Source of the DNA: Combretum micranthum | Taxonomy: Eukaryota > Streptophyta > Magnoliopsida > Myrtales > Combretaceae | NCBI GenBank assembly: GCA_024138025.1 | Contig: JAMXBD010003409.1 | Span: forward strand, 57,280 to 121,279 | Reading direction: 5' to 3' | Length of the DNA: 64,000 nucleotides | Shown here: in pieces, positions 24,377 to 38,629 of the stretch | Position numbering within the stretch: position 1 is the stretch's first letter | How the letters are laid out: each line of letters begins with the position of its first letter | The notes under the pieces: generated by a model | The model's input: only the letters and a program-made list of their open reading frames with translations | What the model was told of the DNA's origin: nothing | The model's database searches: none | Program-made: the position numbers and the translations under genes

Positions 24377-26482
24377 CAAACCATATGCATGAATTTAGTG
24401 GTTTTGTCTCAACAATGATCTTGTAAAACAATGTGTCTTAAAAGTGAGATAAGCTTAAGACTTGAAAAGAAATTAGTTTTGTTTTTGAAAGATTTCCTAA
24501 ATTATCATAAGTGAGTATTTCCTTCTTTAACTCCATTTCTTAGTTATTGAGAATAATTAAATTTTCAAAAGGAAATCTTAGTCTTTTAGGATTCCCATAA
24601 CTTTATTTCTAGTGGTTTGGAAAACATAGTTTTTCTAAATATTTCATGGTTATATGTTTTGAAGTATTCCTAAGGTTAGATCCACTTTAAAAGAATAATA
24701 TCAACAATTTTATAAGTTATTTATTATTTTTTATTTCCTAAGTAAAGCTTATCCATAGAAAAGTTATTCCTTGATTATCTTGTAAAACTTATTTAAATCT
24801 TTGATGAAAGCTTTACATATGAGTTTAAGAAAACTTTTGTTTAAGTTTAAGGAATTTTTCTTTATTTCATTGGTTAAAAAGAGAGTTGGATAACTTTGTT
24901 TTCTTTGATAAAATACCATATAGTATTATTACTAAAACTTGAGCTAATCTTATCTAACTTTAGAAAATATTTATTAGGATAAAACTTCAAGTCTTTAAGG
25001 AAAAATAATTTCTTATATGTGACAAAATTTATTTTTAAAGAGAGTTCTTATTCTTATTTTTATTACTTAAGAAAACTCATTTATATTATGATTGAGACAA
25101 TAACAACATATCCATGCATGAATGAGAATATCTAACTATGAGAAATATAATAAAAACAACAGAATAAGATAAAATATATAAGAGCATAAAAGTAAAGTCA
25201 AGTATTGGGAACCTTAGCTTCATCAAGGTATCCCGGGACTAAGAATAGACTAGTCCTCAAAAGAAAAGAAAAACAAAGAAAGAAAATTATTTTGACTTGA
25301 TATGAACAAGTCTAAGACTAGAAAGACTAGTCTTAATAACAACATGAAATAAATAAATTGCATAACTTGAAAGTAAATAAATAACAAATGAGCTTATATA
25401 CTCTAAATAAATATATATACATAATACTTTATATAGGTTAGCTAGAAACAAATAATAACAATAATAACATAATAGTAACATAAAGAAAATAAGAACATGA
25501 ACGAAAACAGAACATGAATAAATTATTGCTTCTTTAACTCAATGAGTCTAAGAAACATACACTAAACTCATGTTAAGTTGTATGAACACGATGAGTGAAT
25601 ATGAGAAATTTTTACCTAGAGTTTATGTGTTGGTTGAAGAAGAAAAGAATAGGTTGTAGTATTATGTAGGACTTGGTTTTCTAAAGAAAAGAAAGAACTT
25701 GAGAGAGATTTTGGGAGAGTGATTTTGAGAGAGTTTTAGTATGAATTTTGTTGTGTGAAAGAATGAAGAAGGAATGGGGTATTTATAGATTTTTGGAGTG
25801 GAATTTAGTTATAATTAAATAAATTGAAAAAGAAAACAAATTGAGAGTGATAAGGGGAAGGGAGTGGACAGAAAGGCTATGGGGGAGAGAAAAATTGATT
25901 AAATTTGTTGTTTTGTAATAAAAAGAAGTAATATGTAAAGTATGATGTGATTAAAGTTGTATGGGGAAGGTAAATTGAAGGTAGGTATGGTTAGTGTAAG
26001 AATAGAGTGTAAAAAAATAGAGATAGGTGAATAGTAATAAAAGTAGATAATACTATGAATAGAGACTAGATAATTAAAATACCGGCAGTAAAGAAAATAC
26101 GCGTAAACGGCCTATATCTGATATTTTTAGTTACCGAAAAATTCTAAAACTAATATTTTTGAAAACCTTATATTTTACGAATCTATTGGTGTTGTCGGAA
26201 TATTTTTACTATCCAGTGCATCGGGGCACGGTTTTAGAAAACTAATCCTGATCGGATCCGAAGGACACTAGAAAATTATGAATTTGATATTTTTAGGCTT
26301 CCTTATATAATTACGAACCATAATCCACAATTATCTCAATTTCGTTTTTTAGGGCTAAAGAACACGGGATTGCCGGATCTAGATTCACTAGACTAAACAT
26401 AGAACTAGGTTAATTTTAGGGTTTCGTTTTGACTTCCGATTCTAAGGTTTTCTTATATTATTGAAAAATCTAGGGGCTTACA
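22807..26482 (-). mobile_element. E1: GL1 solo LTR (3.7 kb) in protease/RT
   Basis: E1 runs from TGTCACGTCCC to GGGGCTTACA on the plus strand, with perfect ATTAA TSDs at 22802-22806 and 26483-26487. It sits between the protease and reverse transcriptase of chromovirus A. A reverse-strand TATA box (TATTTATAG) is at 25780, one 39-bp unit near 25200, and an AT dinucleotide run near 24350. It shares the GGGTACCCTAAACGTGACAG block with the other copies. It has no coding capacity. E1, E2 and E4 are the same subtype. Confidence 0.87.
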
Positions 26483-26487
26483 ATTAA

Positions 26488-26995
26488 GACAACTACAACA
26501 TCAAATTCATCTTAAGCAACAATAGCCTATCAATGTTCAACCTACTGCTATCCTCATTTTCAAAAGAACGAGGTAGAAAAAAAGCAGAAGACATGCTGAA
26601 ACAAGGTCTAATACAACACAGTTCGAACCCATTTTCCTCCCCTGTATCATTAGTGAAGAAGAAAGATGACACTTGGAGGTTCTGCATTGATTATAGGATC
26701 TTAAACCAAGCTACAGTTAATGATGAGTTTCCAGTACCGACCGTTGATGAGTTGTTAGACGAATTGAAAGGAGCCAAAGTGTTTTCAAAGTTGGATCTAC
26801 GAGCTAGGTATCATCAAATACGGATGTATCTTGATGACATAGAGAAGATTGCTTACCAAACACATCAAGGCCATTATGAGTTCACAATCATGTCGTTTGG
26901 ATTGTGCAATGCACTGGCAACATTTCATAGCATTATGAACCATATGTTTCAGCCTTTCTTACGTAAAGTTGTTATAGTATTTTTTTATGATATAT
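26488..26995 (+). pseudogene. Chromovirus A reverse transcriptase, first part
   Basis: This is the best-preserved coding piece. From 26533 to 26995 one open frame shows the Ty3/gypsy RT blocks in order: [58 protein letters not shown] and [14 protein letters not shown]. It ends at the catalytic box, which reads FFYDIL, so the first Asp of the YxDD/FxDD active site is Tyr. The enzyme copied element RNA into DNA for integration. E2 enters directly after this box and the frame resumes at 31337. Confidence 0.92.
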
Positions 26996-29900
26996 TGTCA
27001 CGCCCCGAGGGGTACCCTAAATGTGGCAGTCCGCCTTACACAATACTAAAGCCTAGGAATGGCTACCTTAGTCACCCAAAGGCTTCCATATAATGTACAA
27101 GGCATACATCACAACCAAGGGAACGCATCGAAGTAGCGCAATTTATATTGATAATAAATAAGTAACAAGGCAAAGAGAATACTTATCATCAAACATACAT
27201 ATTGCATTTCAATTCTTAGGGCATATCCCACTTCAAATAAATATACACCACTTATCATATAGGTCATTTCATATAAAGATCCTTACAACATTACTTCATC
27301 TCATGATCCCATTTCCTTCATAGAAGCTTAACCATCCATCCATGACTTCCTTAATATCATGATCCTCAATTTAAGCCACGGGTATACCTGTTTCAACAAA
27401 ATCTATAGGGGTATAAGCTACAACTAGCTTAGTGAGATATTCCTTTTCATTCGCACCATATTTTCAAACAAGTTTATTTATTTAATCACACATATGCTAT
27501 GCAAACAATGCAATAATCACATGATTACGCAAATATATATAGTTATCCGGAAACCATATATAGAACGGATTTACCCCTTCGTATCAAAAGTTAGGGAATC
27601 GGGGTTGAAGGTCCTCGACCTTCTACTGCTAGTCCCCAAGTCCTCACCCACAGCGTTCGGTTGGCTCGGCTTAGAACCTAGAGTCGCTTTCCCCGAGCGA
27701 TTTAGATTCTCCAGGAAGGAACATGGCCCGTGGCACCGCATGATCACAGCCAATCCAACTCTACGCGTAGGAGTAGCAGCCTTCCGAAATAGATGTGACT
27801 CAATGGATGCTATGCGTGAGCATTTTATTTTTCTTAAGCCAATGCTTATTAAGGTTTATCAGAGGTGATCAATCAATTTAGCAAACAATAAACACTCATA
27901 CAAGTAAGTAACCAAAATTATTAAACAAGCAGTTCGAAGTTGCGATATTCTTAATTCTCATTTCATACATAAACATAGAATCACACATACATAATCCCAA
28001 ATTCCCCAAATAAATATCCATTTTTATCTTTTCTTAGTATACTAATGCCGCTACTTTACAAACACAAGCAAGGTAACGAAATTAGGAGGAATAACTCACT
28101 CGTCCATTTCGCAATCTTCTTAGTCGTAGTAATCCTTGGGTAGGGTATTCTCATATCCTTCGTCATCTAGTCAAGAGAAATACCCGGGATGAGTCTTTCA
28201 TGGAATTTCTATCCTTGGAGATTCTAAACTTTACTTAAAATCGCGGTAAAATCGTATAAGAGGAAATTCCAACTTAAAATGGCCATAACTTGCTCATTTT
28301 AACTCGGAATTTCACATATAATATATCGTTTTCTACCTATTCGAAAAGATCTATCTATTTCTAAGCTTATCTTTGTCATAAAAGGTCATTTGGGTTCCAA
28401 AAACGTCAGGTACAGATTTAAAACGAATTATTTCTAAACTTTTGCAAATCCATTTCTAAGTCAACTTCATTTTAAAGAAAATCCTTTTGTAACAATATAT
28501 ATATATGAACATATATTTGATAAATACTTTAAGTATATCGATAAGCTCACTTTATATGCAAAGTTTCTAATGGTAGTGTCTCAACAATTTATTTCGTAAA
28601 ACAATTCAATTTGAGTTGTTAAAACTTTAACCTTGATAATTTCTTTTCAAATATTTGAAGAAACTTTATATTTTCTTAGTTCGTTATAAATGGGTATATT
28701 CATACTTTATTTTCTTCATTCTTTTTCCAAAACAAGTAAATTTTTCTTTTAACCTTAGTCTTTCATAATTTTCACTTTTAGTGACAAAAGATCAATTTTC
28801 ATCAAAAAGTATATTAGTTTGTTGAAAACCTTTTTATAATTTTGTATTTTGGATGGTTTTAGAAAATGAATCTTGTCTTTATATTTATTTCTAAAATATA
28901 AGTTTTTGCTTTTTAAAACTTGTTCTTTTACTTCTTTTGAAAAGAATCATCTTTATTAATCTTACTTTTTATTTATATTCTTTTGAAAATGAGTTCCTTT
29001 TTTTTAGAAATTTGAAAATCATTATTCTTCCTAAGTGGGTTTGTAATTTTATTGGTTGAATTCATCTTAACTTTAAAAACTAGTTTGTTTCTTAGTTTTG
29101 TTATGGAGTTAAAAAGAGTTTATTCTTAAGCTTTTTGCGAAAACTTTGAAAACCAAAAAATTATTTTACTAAAACTTAGGTTAACATAGTATAATGAAAA
29201 TATCTATTTATTAAGTTTCCTTAGTAAAAACATCTTTGTTATTTAAGGAAACGTTTGAGAAAAACTCTATTTGTTGATAATAACTCCATGATTTTATGAA
29301 AAATTACATAATCGAAAATCTAGTCTTGAGTCCCTTTAATAAAAATGAAATTCTAATTTTAGATTAGTTGAGACATTAACATTAAGTAGATGCAAGTATT
29401 ATGAGTATATAAAATAATAAGATAAGAAAATACTAGAAATAAATAATAAGCAAGAAAATAAAATATCAAGTATTGGGAACCTTAGCTTCATCAAGGTATC
29501 CGGTCAAATATTGGAGCCTTAGCTTCATCAAGGCATCCTGGAACTAAGAATGGACTAGTCCCGAAAGATTTAAAGAAAATAAACAAAAGATTGTTTTGAC
29601 TTGATATGGACAAGTCTAAGACTAGAAAGACTAGTCTTAATAATTGCATAAAATAAATAAATTGCATAACTTGAAAGTAAATAAATAACAAATGAGCTTA
29701 TATACTCTAAATAAATATATACATAATATAATACTATATAAGTTAGATTAGAACCAAATAATAACAATAATAATAACAACATAATAAAAAAGAAGCTTAT
29801 GTACAAGAACAAAACATGAACATGTTGTTGCTTTTACTACTCATATGAGTTTCAAAACAACACCATAGTCATGCTAAGTTACATGACATGAATAGATAAA

Positions 29901-31331
29901 TGGTTGAAAGAATATTTTTTTACCTAAGGTATTTGTGTAGTATGAAGATGGTAGTGAATGTATGGTTATGTGGTTATGGAGAGATGGTAGTTGTATTGCA
30001 TGAAGAGAAATTCTTGTGGATATTTGGTGAAAGAGAGTTTTGGTAGAGAAAAAGTTTATGGAGAGAGTTTGTGTAGTGAATTTGAGAGAGTTTTGGTAGT
30101 AGAATGAATTGTGTGAAAGAATGAAAGACGAATGGGGTATTTATAGAATTTTTGGAGTGAATTTTAGATGTAATAAAATAAATTAAAAAAGAAATAAAAT
30201 TAGATGAATGGGAGGGAGATAGGCGCCGGCCATGGTGTGATAGAGGGGGTGTGAGTTGATTTTTGAGTGAAATGTGTAAGAAAATAATTAATATGTAAGG
30301 TATGATTTGATAAAAGGTGTATTGGAAATATAAAAAGTAAGAAAATAGGTATGTAGGTAGTAAGAAATAGGTGTAAGAAAAAGTAGAGATAGTGAAATAG
30401 TAATGAATAGTAGACTAGACAATTAAAGTACCGGTAGTAACAAAAATACGCATAATAATGCGATATCTGTAATTTTTAGCTACCGAAAAATTTTAAAACT
30501 TATATTTTTGGAATCCTTATATTTTTACGAGTCTATTGGTATAAACGGAATATTTTTAATATTCCAAGCTTCAGGACACGATTTTCGAGAACCGATCCCG
30601 TTTGAGTCCGAAGGACACTCGAAATTCGCGAATCTGATGTTTTTATGTTACCCTATATTATTACGAACTATTTTAAGCTATTGGCTTAATTTCATTTTCT
30701 AGGGTTTGAAAACGCGGGATTGCCGGATCTTAAACACTAGAGTTCGTTATAGGTTTTGTTGACTTTAGGGTTCTGGTTTCGTCAAGATATTCATAAATCG
30801 TAAAATTCGAGTTTTTCGTCGTTTTATATTTTAGCTCGATATCTGTGGTTTCTCTTATTTATTTGAGATAATTTAATAGTTTTTAGTTTTCGGGATCGTT
30901 TAATCGAGTCTAGGGTTATGAGTTGACTCAGTTTGACTTTTGGTAAAAACTTGAAATTTTGATTCTGAAATTTACCAAAGGATTTAGGATCTTATCATTT
31001 CGTTGTTAAGCGGTATTTGGATATATCGTTTTGATTTATGTTTAGGAACTGGGTAGATGATTTGATTGGCGTACGGACGTTGATTAAACCGGTAGTTGGA
31101 CTTTATATTTTGTTTCAAGGGTTCTCGTTTTCTCGAGACTAAGAAATCTTGTTTTTGATCTTGTTTGGAATTAAGTTTTAACTTGGTTCGATTTTTAGGG
31201 TTTCATTTCCGGTGTTTGACTCGGTCTAGAATTGGGTTTTTTTATCTTGAGTCGATTTTTTGGGATCTAAATTTTGATACTTAGACTTCTAGGATTATTT
31301 TTAAAAATTATGAAATTTTCAGGGGTTTACA
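26996..31331 (-). mobile_element. E2: GL1 solo LTR (4.3 kb) in the RT active site
   Basis: E2 starts TGTCACGCCCC and ends AGGGGTTTACA, with perfect TATAT TSDs (26991-26995 and 31332-31336). Removing E2 and one TSD leaves the RT frame continuous across the catalytic box, so the boundary is exact. A reverse-strand TATA box is at 30138 and two 39-bp units are at 29466-29550. A 124-residue frame at 27494-27868 lies wholly inside the LTR and is conserved sequence rather than a gene, since sister copies do not keep it open. Confidence 0.92.
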
Positions 31332-31336
31332 TATAT

Positions 31337-31464
31337 TGGTTTACAATGATTCTATGACTAATCATTTGTTTCATTTGGAGAAAGTTTTAACCACTTTAGC
31401 AAAGAATGTTTCTATTTAAAGAAATCTAAGTGCTCTTTTGGCAAAAGTACTATTGAGTATTTAC
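31337..31464 (+). pseudogene. Chromovirus A reverse transcriptase, second part
   Basis: The frame continues with VYNDSMTNHLFHLEKV, the usual RT segment after the catalytic box, then TTLAKN. A stop follows, then a degraded 'LSALLAK'. The piece ends where E3a enters at 31470. Confidence 0.85.
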
Positions 31465-33453
31465 GCTACTATAAGCCCTGGAAAATTTCAGTAAATAATT
31501 CCAAAATAAACTTCGAAAATAAACCCTAAAAATCACTCCAAATTAAAACCGAACTTCCACTAGTCGTAAATCACGAACGAATCTAGAAATTTCTTAATCT
31601 TGAGAAAATGAGATTCCTTAAAAATAAAATAAGACTCAATGGTCTTCAAATTCAAAACCACTACGTATGACAAATTCCATACTTAACTTTGAATTGTAAA
31701 ATCGGGTAATATAGAATGGAAAAACAAATTATTAAAAAGGTAAATAACGATAAATATTTGGAAATAAAACTCAATTCAAGAATTCCGAAAACATTGAGAG
31801 ATATTAAATACTTACAAAAATAAAATTTAAAATAAATTTCTAAAATTAAAAATGCTGTATAAACATAAAACGTCAGTTTCCAAATTGGCAAAGATCTAAA
31901 CTAGAAAATCACTTGGGAACCTTAAGTAAAATACAATAGTCTAAGTCTGGTAATTCTGCACTCTTAGCCCTAAAGGCTGAGGTGTGGTTTAAGTGTGTAG
32001 AATAGCTCGTAGTAATATAAGGTCGCTTAAAAATACAGATTGGTAAATTTTTAACCTATTTCGAACCCGTTCGGATACAGACGTCGAAAAGCGTATCCCA
32101 GGGCTCGAGATATAAAAAATATACCATGAATACCTTTAGACTCGTATTTTTATGAGGATTTCTAAAATATTAGTTTTATAATTTTTCAATAACTAGAATT
32201 ATCCGATTTTGCGATTTTATTCGTATTTCATTACTACCGATAATTAATTAGTTTTTTACACTATTCACTACTATTCGTTATACAATTTTATTATTCTTAT
32301 AAATTCTTATATTTTTAGAAAAATATTTTATATATTATAGAAAATTCTGTTTTTCTAAAATTTAGTTAGTTTTGGGTTTTTACGGGATCAATTTCTATTT
32401 AAGACCCGATACTAAAAATAAAATAAATTCATTTAATAATTATAAAATATTTGAAAAATATTTTTATTTTCATAAAATAAATTTTTAGAATTTTTCAGGT
32501 TATAAAAATATCATTTATAGATCATATTCACGTATTTTGATCATACCGGTAACTTTTTTGATAATTCACTAAAATAAATTAGTTAATTATGTTATTTTTA
32601 TTATGAAAAATCTGCTACAAATATTTGGAATGAATTTGCTATTTTTATTTTATTTTATTAAGAAAGTACTCTTACAACCCATGCCTTTAAGTACATTTTT
32701 CACACATCACTTCTTTTTCACTTCAATCTTTCTACACTTCATTATATCACTTTATGGCAGATTTTGACTCCTTTTTGCTGCCCTTTTGTCTCTTGAAATA
32801 CCAAAAAATTAATTAAAATAACCCTTTTTCAAATCCTTCTTCAAGAAGCTACACATATCATTAATTATATTACAATTCCAAGTCAAAAACAAACCAAATT
32901 CCCTCCCTCTCTCTCTCTTGAATTCACATGCAGCCCTCCCTCCCAAAATCTGCCTTTGTTTTATTTTTTTTTCTTTCAATTAATACACTCCTCTCTCTCC
33001 ATTTAATGCCTCTCATTTACTTCCTTTCATTCCTTTGAAACCTACACCATTTACTCTCTCTTTTCCTCTCTTTTTCCTCTCTTTCTTTCTTCATTTTCTC
33101 TTGTTCTCACAAGAAAACCATGTTGCCCCCTTTCCTTCTTTGAGCTCCCACACATATTTCTTCAAGATTCTTGGATAAAACTCTTGTCCAAAGCTTCCAT
33201 AGGTGATATAGGTAAAGTATAGTGAGAGTTTCATGCATCAAATGACTTTCCATAAGCTTAAAAGCTAAGGATGATGATGTCAAAATAAAACACTCCTCTT
33301 CTCCATGATTATTTTCTTGTATCATCATTATTTTCTTGCTAACAGTAGTTATTTTTTGTAGATCTAACTTTTTCTTAAAGCTTTGATTTTGTTTATGCTT
33401 TAGATCTTGTTATATGAGTTATTATTTTGTTATTGCTAATGATTTATGCATAT

Positions 33454-36400
33454 TGTAAGCCCCGGAAAATTTCAATAAATAATTTCAAGATGAACTTCGA
33501 AAATAAACCCTAAAAATCACTCCAAATTAAAACCGAATTTCAACTAGTCTTAAATCACGAACGAATTCGAAAAATTCCCGAATCTTGGGAAAAATAAGAA
33601 TTCTCAAAAAAACAAAGTAAGAACTCAACATACTACAATTCCAAAACCACTACGTACGATAAATTCCATACGTGACTCCATAAAATCGGGTATTATAGAT
33701 CGCAAAAACGAATTATTAAAAAGTAAATAACGATTAACTTTCGGAAATGAAACCCAATTCAAAAATTACGAAAACGTTAAAAGATATTAAATACTTACAA
33801 AAATAAAATTTAGAATAAATTTCTCAAATTAAATATGTTGTATAAACATAAATATCAGTTTCCAAATTGGCAAAGGCCTAAACCGAAAAATCACCCGGAA
33901 ACCCTAACCGGAATACAATAGTGTAAGTCCGGCAATCTAGTGCCCCTAGCCCTAGAGGTCGATATGTAGTTTAAATATGTAGAATAGCTCATAGTAATAT
34001 GAGTTTGTTTAAAATATCAGATTGATAAATTTTTGACCTATTTCGAACCCGTTCGGATACAGACTTCGAAAAGCGTGTCCTGGGGCTCGAGATATAAAAT
34101 ATATACCAATAGTGCCGTTAGACTCGTAATTTCATAAGATTTCCAAATATATCAGTTATATAACTTTTTGGGTTATAAAAGTTACAATTATAACCTTTTA
34201 TCGTATTTCTATTATTACCGGCAATTGATTAGTCTTTTGCACTATTCATTTTTATTTCATTACAAAATTTTATTATTCTTATAAAGCTTTATATTTTTAG
34301 ATAAATATTTTATATGTTATAAAAAATTTTGTTTTTCTAAAATTTAGTTAATTCGGGCTTTTACGGGATCAGATTCTGTTTAAGACCCGATACTAAAAAT
34401 AAAATAAATTAATTTAATAATTGGAAAATATTTTAAAAATATTTTTATTTTCATAAAATAATTTTTTAGAATTTTTTGGATTATAAAAATCATTTATAGC
34501 CCATATTCGCGTATTTTGATCATACTAGTAACATATTTTAAAATACTAAAATAATTCAAATAATTATTTAATTTTAATTATGAAAAATCTGCTACAAATA
34601 TTTGGAATAAAGTTTCTAATTTTATTTTATTTTATTTTATTAAGAAAGTACCTTTACAACCCGTACTTTTACAACCCATACCTTCAAGTACACCTTACAC
34701 ATATCACTTCCTTTTCACTTCAATCTTTCTACACATTATCCCACAATTCATGGCAGATTTTTGACTCCTTCATGGCTGCCATTGTCCTTTATTTACTCCA
34801 TTTTGACTAAATTAATTATATTTATCCTTCTTAAAAAGCTACATTACACATTTATTACAATTCAAATTTAAGTCAAATTCAAAAAATTCCTCTCTCTCTC
34901 CCTTCATTTCACGTGCAGCATTATATTGGCTGCCCTTGTTTTATTTTTTTTCTCTCATTTATTCAATTAAAACACTCATTTTCTCTCTCTTCATTTACTC
35001 ACTTTCCCTCTTTCATTCTTTAGCTTTTCTCTCTCATTTTTCCTCTCTTTCTTTCTTCTTCTTGTTCTTGTTTCCTCAAGAACACAAGCTGCCCCCTTCT
35101 TCTTCCATGGCTTCCACACTTCATTCTTAAAGATTTCTAAGCAAATCTTCTTCCAAAGCTCCATAGGTGATATAGGTAAAGTGTAATGAAGGTTTCATGC
35201 ATCAAATGACCTTCCATAAGCTTAAAAGCTTAGGATGATGATGCCAAAAATGAAACACTCCTTTTCTCACTTTTATTATCTTGTATTTCAATTATTTTCT
35301 TGTTTAAAGTTGATATATTGTAGATCTAACTTTTTGTAGCTTTGATTTTTGTTTATGCCATAGATCTTGCTATTTAAGTTATTATTTTGTTATTCTTATG
35401 ATTTATGCATATATTTCTCATTCACATGTGTCATGCATTTAAAACTAGTTTAGAAGCTAGATCTAGTATTTTGAGTTCATAAATGCATTAGACTTTTTTT
35501 ATGTTCATGGCAACTTGTATAGCATGATGATGGTAGGAAAGTTGTAGAAACTCAAGATCTATTTTATTTTCAACAAAAATAACTTTTGAAAATTCGGATG
35601 AAAATGGAACCATATTTAGAAAAGTGGTTTTTCAACTTCAAAATGTATTTTTCATTTAAAATGAAGGGCTTAGGGTATAGACAACATAAATGAATGATTT
35701 TGAAAGTAAAGTTTAGATCTATGAGTTTATAGTTATTACCATGGGTTTCATTTAGATGTATGTTCATATTATGTGTAGATCTTAGATTTGAACTTGAACA
35801 AAATTGTGAAATTCGTATTTTGGCAAGACCCCATTTAAAAACCACTTTCCAAGTGTCAAAATGTAATTTTTACTTAAGAAAATGAAGGCTTAATATATGT
35901 ATATCATCAAGACTTCTTTTTACAAGAATCAAAAGTGATTTTCAAAAGTTATTTTCAAAATAAAAATTCTATTTTCGGATTTTGGCCAAGGCCTATTTTA
36001 AAAACATGTTTTCCAACTCAAAAATGAAGTTTTTATTTAAGAAATGAAGGGCTCTTAGGATAGGATATGTAAGGAATGGATTTTCATAAGTTTAGATAGA
36101 TTTTATCAAAAGATATGTCCAAAAATGAATTTTGTAAATTCGGATCCCAACCAAGACCAATTTTTAAAACCCATTTATCAACTCCAAAACTCATGTTTTA
36201 TGTGAAAAATGAAGGTATAGGTAATAGGTATCTTAAGAATGATTTTTACAAGTTAAAATGAGTTTAGGCATGAGTAATGTGTAAAACAAGTAATGGAATT
36301 AAAATGGAAAATTTTGAGTTAGTGATCAAATTGTCAAATTCGTAATTTGAGATGATGCATATGTAATCACTTAGTATTTGAGCTCAAATTGCAAGTTTTA

Positions 36401-38449
36401 TGTAATGAATGGTCCTTAAGTAATAGGTACCATAAAGTCTTAAATTTTAATGCATTAAACAAGTTTTTCCCAAAGAAATCATTCAAAAAGTGGATTTTCT
36501 AAAATTCGGATTTTTGAGTAAATCATATTGGAAAACATATTTGCAAATGTAAAATGCAAATTTTTGTGTAAGAATGAAGTCCTTATGGTTATGTATGATT
36601 GAGCCCTAATTTTCTAAATATCAAATGATTTTTACTTGAAGGAATCACTCAAAAACCAATTTTAAAATTCGGATTTTGGAATCAACCCCACTTGAAAACA
36701 TGTTTACAAAGTGTAAAATGGAAATTTTTATGTAGAAATGAAGGTCATAAGTAATATATATAATGAAGACCAATTTTGACAAAAATAATTATATTTTCTT
36801 AAGTAATAAATCCAAACAAATGGAAATGATCAAAGTTAGAAAACTAGACTTTTCATAAGTAGTTGTTGTTATGGTCTTGCAAAATAAAAAGTTAAAATTT
36901 TCTTTTAGCAAAAATCATCAAGATCATGCACATTAAACTCATCTCATGTCATTCATGTTAGGAAATCACATATTGCATGTATAGCTAATTTATATAGTAG
37001 GAACATTACAAACATTTACAAAACTATTTTTCGGAATCGGAAACCATTACTGATCAGATCTGATCCCTCTTTCGAGACCTAAATGTTTTCAAAACTTGAA
37101 AATAATATTAGAAATAGATAGATCTTTCGAAAGTAGATAGAAATCGATATATAATTTGCAAGATTCCGAGTTAAAATGACCAAGTTATGGCCGTTTTAAG
37201 TTGGAATTCCTGCTTAGTTCGAAATTACGAATTTTGATAGTTCGTATGAAATCGTTTGGATTAGTTTGAGTTGAAATACTTATTAGAGTATTTCTTCCTT
37301 TTTAGGAGATCCCGAAATAACGATTCCCTGCCACCGAATTATTATTACTAGAAGACCGGTGATCCAATGGCAGAGTGAGTTTTCTTCTTGTTTTGTTATC
37401 TTGATTGTGTTTGTAGCTAGTTGCATTAGAATTATAGGAACAAGATCAAAATCGATATGAATGGGGATGATATATGATGAGGTGTGATGAATGTATGAAT
37501 ACTAAAGCATATCGAAACCACGATTTGATTGATAATTGCACTGTTCATATTATTTCTGTTATGTGTATGATATTGGCTGGTCAACCTAAAGAACGTATAA
37601 ATATTTTGACCTAAGCAAAAATTAAATTGATCATGCATCGCATCGGACATATTGCATTTGGTAGCATACTACTCCTACGCAGGTCGATCGCTATGGTCCG
37701 TTGATGCCTCGTTTGGATAACGAGCCCGGTGCCAGAGCTCATTTAGGGGTACTAAGGCGCATGTGGATGCATTCTTGGATGAGCCTGGCCGAGTTGAGTG
37801 CTAAGAGCCGAGGGCTTGGGGACTAGATGCGGTCGTGTAGACTTAATACCATTCCTAACCCAAGATACGGAGGGCGTAAATCCATTATGTGTGTGGGTTC
37901 CGGATACCCATGCATAATTGCTTGCTCACGTGTTTGTTCATGCATAGCATATGAGTGATTATAACTTGTTTGTTATGGTATGGAATTAAGGAAATTCTCA
38001 CTAAGCTAGTGTAGCTTATACCCCAATAGTTGTTTAAATGAACAGGTTATCTCAAGAATGCAAAGTGGGGACCGAATGGTTGGAGCTGGGAATGACTCCG
38101 GGATTTGGCAAAGAATATGAATGTTTGAAGTTATCAGCTAGTTTTATGATTTGTCTTGTAATAGTTTATGTAGGGAAGTCTGTAGATGAATAATTGAAGT
38201 TGAATGATTTATATTTTGAAGTATAGTGATTCGTATATGAGTATAGTGGCTTGTATCGGAAGTATAGTGATTGTATTTTTTATATTGTTACTCAATTGTA
38301 TCAACATAAAATGTATCATTCTGATGTGTCTCCTTTATGTGTTAGATGCCTTGTACATAGTATGGAAGCCTTCGCGTGATGTGGTGGTATTCTTGCTTTA
38401 ATATTGTGTGGCGGACTGCCACGTTTAGGGTACCCTTCGGGGCGTGACA
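33454..38449 (+). mobile_element. E3b: GL1 long-type solo LTR nested in E3a
   Basis: E3b starts TGTAAGCCCCGG and ends GGGGCGTGACA, with perfect CATAT TSDs (33449-33453 and 38450-38454). It is 4996 bp and has intact TG and CA ends, unlike its host E3a, as expected for a younger insertion. It sits in a copy of its own kind: the E3a sequence on either side matches E3b near 35400. It contains a seven-unit ~165-bp array at 35580-36770. A pyrimidine-rich block (34880-35060) parallels E3a 32890-33110. Confidence 0.9.
35580..36770 (+). repeat. Degenerate ~165-bp subrepeats in E3b
   Basis: Seven units each begin 'aaattcgga' or 'aaattcgta' (starts near 35588, 35806, 35974, 36133, 36334, 36501, 36666). 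Each then has an 'aaaacatgtttccaa'-like segment and 'aaatgaagg'. Spacing is 159-218 bp. Units are 60-80% alike by eye, so this is an old internal amplification. Confidence 0.75.
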
Positions 38450-38629
38450 CATATATTCATCATTCACATAACTGTCATAGTGTTCATGCATTTATAACTA
38501 GATCTAGTTGTTTTAGGTTCATAAATACATTAGACTTTTGATTTATTTTCTTAAAAACTTCTAATAGCTTGATAATAGTAGAGAAGTTTTGGAAAGCTCA
38601 AGATTTATTTTAGTTTCAACAAAAATAAT

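Noticed and set aside
27494..27868. 124-residue open frame
   Set aside because: It lies wholly inside GL1 copy E2; the same region in sister LTRs is not open and shows no domain.
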